25,821 nt of DNA. Source: Gp7-AA10 sp035516895 (GTDB lineage Bacteria; Acidobacteriota; Thermoanaerobaculia; Gp7-AA8). This document shows, in pieces, positions 21,727 to 25,821 of this stretch (position 1 is the first letter of the stretch; each line of letters starts with the position of its first letter). A program made the translations under genes and the position numbers. A model generated the notes under the pieces. It was not told the DNA's origin. It ran no database searches and worked only from the letters and a program-made list of their open reading frames with translations. Location: NCBI GenBank assembly GCA_035516895.1, contig DATIZY010000321.1:1-25821 (forward strand), given 5' to 3'.

Positions 21727-24125
21727 ATTGGACCTGGCTCTTCGTCGCGCTGCTTTATGCCGCGGCCGTGTGGATCGCGCGCCGTGCGGGCAGCGCATTT
21801 CCGTGGCGCATCGCTGCGCTCTTCTACGCGCTCGTTTTGATTTTCCTGTGGCGGCCAATGACCGGGCCGTGGGTCAACCTGCCGGTGGACATCGTGCAGA
21901 CGCTGCCGCCGTGGTTTGCAGTGACGCACGATCACCATGTCGCCAACATGGAAATCAACGACATCGTGATGCAGATCGTGCCGTGGGCGCAACAGGTGCG
22001 CGAGGCGTGGACGTCGCTGCATTTCCCGCTGTGGAACAACCTCTCCGGCTCGGGATATCCGCTGCTCGCGAACGGACAGAGCTCGGGCCTGTCGCCGATT
22101 CGTCTTCTCGCGCTGCCGCTGCGAATCGAATACGCGTTCACCGCAGAGGCGGCGATGAAGATGCTGATCGCGATGTCGTTCATGTTCGCATTCTGCCGCC
22201 GGCGCTGGAGCGGGCTCGCGAGCGCGTTCGGCGCGATCGCCTTCGGCTGGTGCACGTTCGTGCAGACGTGGCTGCACTTTCCGCTGGTCACCGTCGGCGT
22301 GTTTATCCCCGCTGCGATGCTCGCGGTCGAGCTGCTCCTCGAGCGGCCGACGTGGTTTCGTTTCGTCGGCTCCGTCGCCGCCTGGTCCGCCATGCTCCTC
22401 GGCGGTCATCCCGAAACGGCGGCACACATTTTTTTTCTCGCGCTGCTCTATGCGATCTGGCTGCTGATCACGAACCGCGCGCCGCTGCGCAACGGAGCGG
22501 TTTTTGTGATCTCAGTGGGCGTCGCGGCGGTGATCGCCTCGCCGTTTCTCGCTGCGTTCATCGAGGCGCTGCACAAATCGAAGCGCTACCAGGAGCTGCA
22601 GGCGCATCCGAACGCGATCGGCTACTACTCCGATTTTCCATCGGCCGTCGTTCTCTTTCAGCCGCATTTCTACGGACACATTCCGTTCGAGAAATCGTGG
22701 GGACCGGAAGCGGCGGAGTCGATCACCGGGTTCGCCGGCGTGCTCGGCATCGCCGCGTGGTTCGGCCTAACAATTCGCGCGATCGTCCGCCGCGGCTGGC
22801 GCGATCGCGAAATGTTTTTGATTCTTGCGAGCGTCTTCGTCCTCGGCGTGATCCTCGGCTGGCCGGGGATCAGCAACGTTTTTCAACTCATCTTTTCGCT
22901 CGCGGCAAACGCGCGATTGCGCCTGCTGTTCTGCTGGCTCCTGGCGGCGATGACGGCGGCGATCATCGACCTCGCGCTGCGCGACCGCGCGGCGTATCTG
23001 CTGGCGGGATCGGCGATGACGGCGGCAATGCTGCTGTACCTCATGCGAACCATCCCGTTTCCCGATGCGGTGTGGAAGGACACCGCGATGCTAGCGATTC
23101 TGCCGAGCCTCGTCGTGATCGCACTGTCGATGCTGTTCGCGCTGCCGATGCGCGCGCGGCCGTTCGCGGCGATGATCGTGCTGGCCGCTGTCGTCGCCGA
23201 GCTGTGGTCGGCCTCGAGCGGATGGAATCCGGTGCTGCCGATCGAGCGAAGCTATCCGATGACGCCGCTCATCGCGCGGTTGCAGCAGATCGCGAAATCG
23301 ACACCGGCGAGCGCGCCGTTCCGCGTGGTCGGACTCGGCCCCGCACTCTTTCCGAACGCGCAGGCGATGTACGGCATCGAAGACATCCGCGCGCACGACC
23401 CGATGGCGAACGGCCCGTACCTCGGTGTGCTGCGCGTAGTGACCGATTACGATCCCGAACGCTACTTCGCGAAATGGGAGAACAGCGGCACGCGCTTTCT
23501 CGACTTTCTCAACGTGAAATACGTCGTGACGGGCAGGGGAGCGAGACTCGATGACACGCAGCGCTACAAGCGCATCTACAGCGGCATCGACGGCGAGATC
23601 TTTCAAAACAACGACGTGCTGCCGCGCTTCTACGCGGCGCGAAACGTCGTGCTCGAATTCAAAGGTGCGGCCTTCGCGAGCCGGCTCGAAGCGGAGAGCG
23701 ATTGGGCGCACACCGGCGTCGTGAAAACGCTGCCGGTCGAAAGCGATCGCATGCGGCAGGACCTGCTCGCGCCGCGGCCGCTCACGGCGCCGGAGGCGTC
23801 GGTGAAGATCGTCAGCTCGTCAGGCGCCGACTACCGGCTGCGCGTGCACGCGCCGCGATGGACGCTCATCGTCAGCAGCGTTCCGATCTGGCCGGGATGG
23901 CGCATTCGAATGCCGGGACGTTCCCTCGCTCCGCTGCCGGTCAACGGCGCGTTCCTCGGCTTCACGATCCCTCCCGGCGATCACGACGTGCACGTGTTCT
24001 ATTTTCCCGCGACGTTCTACGCCGGCCTGACAGCGTCGCTGATCACGATCGCGGGGCTGATTGCGATTTCGCTGCGCCGTGGACGTAGACCCAGGCAAGT
24101 TGTCCCGACGCAAGCCTCACCATGA
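21723..24125 (+). CDS. YfhO-family large membrane protein
   Basis: The product has 800 residues. About twelve membrane helices fill residues 1-480. A large soluble segment follows (about 485-760), then a last helix (about 765-790) and a basic tail. Family features are PPWFAVTHDHHVANMEINDIV near the first external loop, FPLWNNLSGSGYPLLAN, and the C-terminal IWPGWRI then FLGFTIPPGDHDVHVFY, as in YfhO proteins. YfhO of Bacillus takes part in glycosylating lipoteichoic acid; here the substrate is unknown. The start overlaps the tyrA stop (ATGA). The last 83 nt overlap the convergent cyclotransferase-like gene. Confidence 0.88.
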   Translation: MNWTWLFVALLYAAAVWIARRAGSAFPWRIAALFYALVLIFLWRPMTGPWVNLPVDIVQTLPPWFAVTHDHHVANMEINDIVMQIVPWAQQVREAWTSLHFPLWNNLSGSGYPLLANGQSSGLSPIRLLALPLRIEYAFTAEAAMKMLIAMSFMFAFCRRRWSGLASAFGAIAFGWCTFVQTWLHFPLVTVGVFIPAAMLAVELLLERPTWFRFVGSVAAWSAMLLGGHPETAAHIFFLALLYAIWLLITNRAPLRNGAVFVISVGVAAVIASPFLAAFIEALHKSKRYQELQAHPNAIGYYSDFPSAVVLFQPHFYGHIPFEKSWGPEAAESITGFAGVLGIAAWFGLTIRAIVRRGWRDREMFLILASVFVLGVILGWPGISNVFQLIFSLAANARLRLLFCWLLAAMTAAIIDLALRDRAAYLLAGSAMTAAMLLYLMRTIPFPDAVWKDTAMLAILPSLVVIALSMLFALPMRARPFAAMIVLAAVVAELWSASSGWNPVLPIERSYPMTPLIARLQQIAKSTPASAPFRVVGLGPALFPNAQAMYGIEDIRAHDPMANGPYLGVLRVVTDYDPERYFAKWENSGTRFLDFLNVKYVVTGRGARLDDTQRYKRIYSGIDGEIFQNNDVLPRFYAARNVVLEFKGAAFASRLEAESDWAHTGVVKTLPVESDRMRQDLLAPRPLTAPEASVKIVSSSGADYRLRVHAPRWTLIVSSVPIWPGWRIRMPGRSLAPLPVNGAFLGFTIPPGDHDVHVFYFPATFYAGLTASLITIAGLIAISLRRGRRPRQVVPTQASP

Positions 24126-24381
24126 CGCGTTCGTAGTCGGCGTCGCGTTCGTAGTCATCCGCCGCATTCAGTTCGGTCTCCGTCACTTCGAATACCGTTC
24201 CCGCGACGATGCTGTCGGAGCGGCCGTTGAACATCACGTTTGCGTATTGCGCATCTGCGCACACGACCCGCGACAATTCGAATTCCGGCAGGGCATCGGG
24301 TTTTCCCTGCAGAAGTCGTCCGAAGGTCGCGAGCTGGACCTCCGCGAGCTGCAGCGTCCCGTAGGAGAAGAGCAGAGGCAT
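24043..24381 (-). CDS. gamma-glutamylcyclotransferase-like (GGCT/AIG2) protein
   Basis: The product has 112 residues from the ATG at 24381, beginning MPLLFSYGTLQLAEVQ. The Y-G-T-L substrate loop is the hallmark of the GGCT fold. The central FEVTETELNAADDYE supplies the acidic residue expected at the active site, and DADYERVMVRL follows. Such proteins release 5-oxoproline from gamma-glutamyl amines; the true substrate is unknown. A start 11 codons upstream would overlap the previous gene, but the family N-terminus begins at the ATG, 2 nt after that gene's stop. The 3' end lies 83 nt inside the convergent yfhO-like gene. Confidence 0.85.
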   Translation of the reverse strand: MPLLFSYGTLQLAEVQLATFGRLLQGKPDALPEFELSRVVCADAQYANVMFNGRSDSIVAGTVFEVTETELNAADDYERDADYERVMVRLASGQLAWVYVHGAAKSQSAPRS

Positions 24382-24383
24382 TC

Positions 24384-25821
24384 TCAACCCGTTCCGATCG
24401 ATCGCGCTTTCCATCCGATCGCCGCGACGCCGAACAGCAGAACCAGCGCGATCGGGATCAGCGAGCGCGCATCGCCGGCTCCGAAGAATGGTTCACCGAG
24501 GTTGAAGGAGGTCCACTCGGAGGGAGGGGAGCCGGGCGGGTGCCGCGCGAAAACGATCGCTTCGTCGAACGTCAGGCGGTTCACGGACGTGTGGCCGGTG
24601 AACGTCTCCGCGCTCCACGGCGGCGTGATCGGTACGTCGGGCGCGAAGCGGCCGTCGATCAGCAGCGGAACGATGTACTGCGTCAGCGGACTTGGAATCG
24701 TGCCGGACGGCTGCGGATCGACGGCGGTGGCGGCGAAATTGATCGCGAACGAGATCGCGGCGAGCGCCACCACTGCCGGCCGCATCCAGCCGCGGCAACG
24801 CAGGATGACGAGCATCAGCAGCGGGATCGCCGGCACGAGGTAACGCGCGCCGATGCCGAAGCCGGCGTCCCATCCGTTGAACGAAGCATTTGTCACGAAA
24901 AAGATGACGAACATGAGAACGATCGCGGCGAGCTCGAGGCGGTCGCGGCGGTCGATGAGCCAGACGATCGCGCCGGCGACAAAGGTGATGAGCACGGGCG
25001 CGAAGTAAAACAGCCCGCGGTACGGCGAGAAGCTGATGCCCCACAGCGCTTCGCGCGTCGGCAGCGTGAAGAGACCGAACGCCGCGCCTTTCGTCAGAAA
25101 CCGGCCGGGCAGCTTTCCGACGCTGACCATGAAGAAACTTCCAAAGCAGAGCTTCTGATAAATGGCCAGCATGACCAGCGGCGCGATCGCTCCCAGGGCG
25201 AAGCGCCATTTCCGCGGCCGTGTCGCGCCGATGATGAGCAGCGCGGGCGCGCAGAGGTAATTCATCGCCGTCGCCAGAGCGACCGAAAATCCCGCCGCAA
25301 AATCGAACGAGGAAACGAGCGCGAACAGCATCAGCGCGCCGCTCGTGACGTGCACCATGAACATCGTCGAGTACGGAAAGAGCTGCGTCGCGAACGCGGC
25401 GATCAGCGCAATCGATGCGGACCACGTCGCGCCGAATCGTTTCGTGCGGGCGTGGCGGTAGAGCATCCAGGGAATCAGCGCGCCGGGAAGGGCGACGCAG
25501 AACAGCGTGCAGAGGTAGGCGTTGAACTCGATCGTCTCGATCGCGTTCGGATCGAGTCCCGCTGCGCGCTCGACCGGATGGAGAATCGTGTAGGGAATCG
25601 CGGCGAGCCACGACAGCGCGGGCGCTTTGTTCGAGTAGACGTGGCCGTTCGCGCGGGAGATGTCGCCGGTATTTCCGGCGTACGCATCGATCGCGAGCGT
25701 GTGCCGCTCGACGATCGAGCGCGTCAGATCGAATTGTGAATTCTGATTCCACCCGCCGCCCGCCTGAAAATACGCGTACGTCACGAACGTCAGCAGGGCG
25801 AGCCAGACGGCGAGCTGGCGA
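24384..25821 (-). CDS. GT39/GT-C-like polytopic membrane protein, 5' truncated
   Basis: The frame is open to the right edge and the codons there (L-A-V-W-L-A-L-L-T-F) extend the first membrane helix, so the start lies outside the window. About 478 residues are visible, with around ten helices over most of the length. External-loop segments DLTRSIVERHTLAID and NGHVYSNKAPALSWLAAIP resemble membrane mannosyl/arabinosyl-transferase-like proteins of the GT-C class. The C-terminal region holds a soluble loop (about 370-440) before a last helix. The substrate is unknown. The stop is 2 nt before the cyclotransferase-like gene on the same strand. Confidence 0.8.
   Translation of the reverse strand, partial: RQLAVWLALLTFVTYAYFQAGGGWNQNSQFDLTRSIVERHTLAIDAYAGNTGDISRANGHVYSNKAPALSWLAAIPYTILHPVERAAGLDPNAIETIEFNAYLCTLFCVALPGALIPWMLYRHARTKRFGATWSASIALIAAFATQLFPYSTMFMVHVTSGALMLFALVSSFDFAAGFSVALATAMNYLCAPALLIIGATRPRKWRFALGAIAPLVMLAIYQKLCFGSFFMVSVGKLPGRFLTKGAAFGLFTLPTREALWGISFSPYRGLFYFAPVLITFVAGAIVWLIDRRDRLELAAIVLMFVIFFVTNASFNGWDAGFGIGARYLVPAIPLLMLVILRCRGWMRPAVVALAAISFAINFAATAVDPQPSGTIPSPLTQYIVPLLIDGRFAPDVPITPPWSAETFTGHTSVNRLTFDEAIVFARHPPGSPPSEWTSFNLGEPFFGAGDARSLIPIALVLLFGVAAIGWKARSIGTG

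Overview
The window is about 62% GC (by eye) and densely coded on both strands. It holds ordinary housekeeping genes and no prophage, insertion sequence, rRNA, tRNA or CRISPR array that I could find. Single-domain response regulators, a PknB-type kinase, a SpoIIE-type phosphatase, CarD, DUF4214 proteins, several GT-C/YfhO membrane proteins and a stand-alone four-helix-bundle (S23/IVS-type) gene fit an Acidobacteriota-like soil or sediment bacterium. That assignment is inference from gene content only.

Layout. (1) 1-1022, plus strand: the tail of an HExxH membrane protein overlapping a receiver-only response regulator. (2) 1041-4676, minus strand: a DUF4214 protein, a LolA-like exported protein, a Ser/Thr kinase and an HNH protein. 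(3) 4705-9461, plus strand: glnS, a double zinc ribbon, a protein that looks like two fused SinR/Cas2-like halves, and a HAMP-SpoIIE phosphatase. (4) 9404-12599, minus strand: carD, lipA, a XerD-type recombinase and a lytic transglycosylase. (5) 12734-16538, minus strand: a nucleoside-salvage run deoA - four-helix-bundle gene - deoB - exported hypothetical protein. (6) 16562-18723, plus strand: queC and queE (7-deazaguanine synthesis), methylmalonyl-CoA epimerase and a small conserved protein. (7) 18740-25821: three large polytopic membrane proteins of GT-C/YfhO type, a lipoprotein, prephenate dehydrogenase and a gamma-glutamylcyclotransferase-like protein.

The striking feature lies between the genes. 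At least six gene junctions carry short degenerate tandem arrays whose unit differs from site to site but is always 7 nt. Most have an inverted arm, so they can fold, and they often supply the stop or start codon of the neighbouring gene. At one site, between deoA and deoB, a 30-bp heptamer inverted repeat (28/30 matching by hand) exactly brackets the four-helix-bundle gene. This resembles the 23S rRNA intervening sequences that carry S23-type ORFs, but it sits in a protein operon. An apparently empty copy with the same unit lies between queC and queE.

Transcription starts also look unusual. Several genes have a TANNNT box only 6-11 nt before the start codon, suggesting leaderless mRNAs. At three divergent gene pairs the two opposing -10 boxes overlap.
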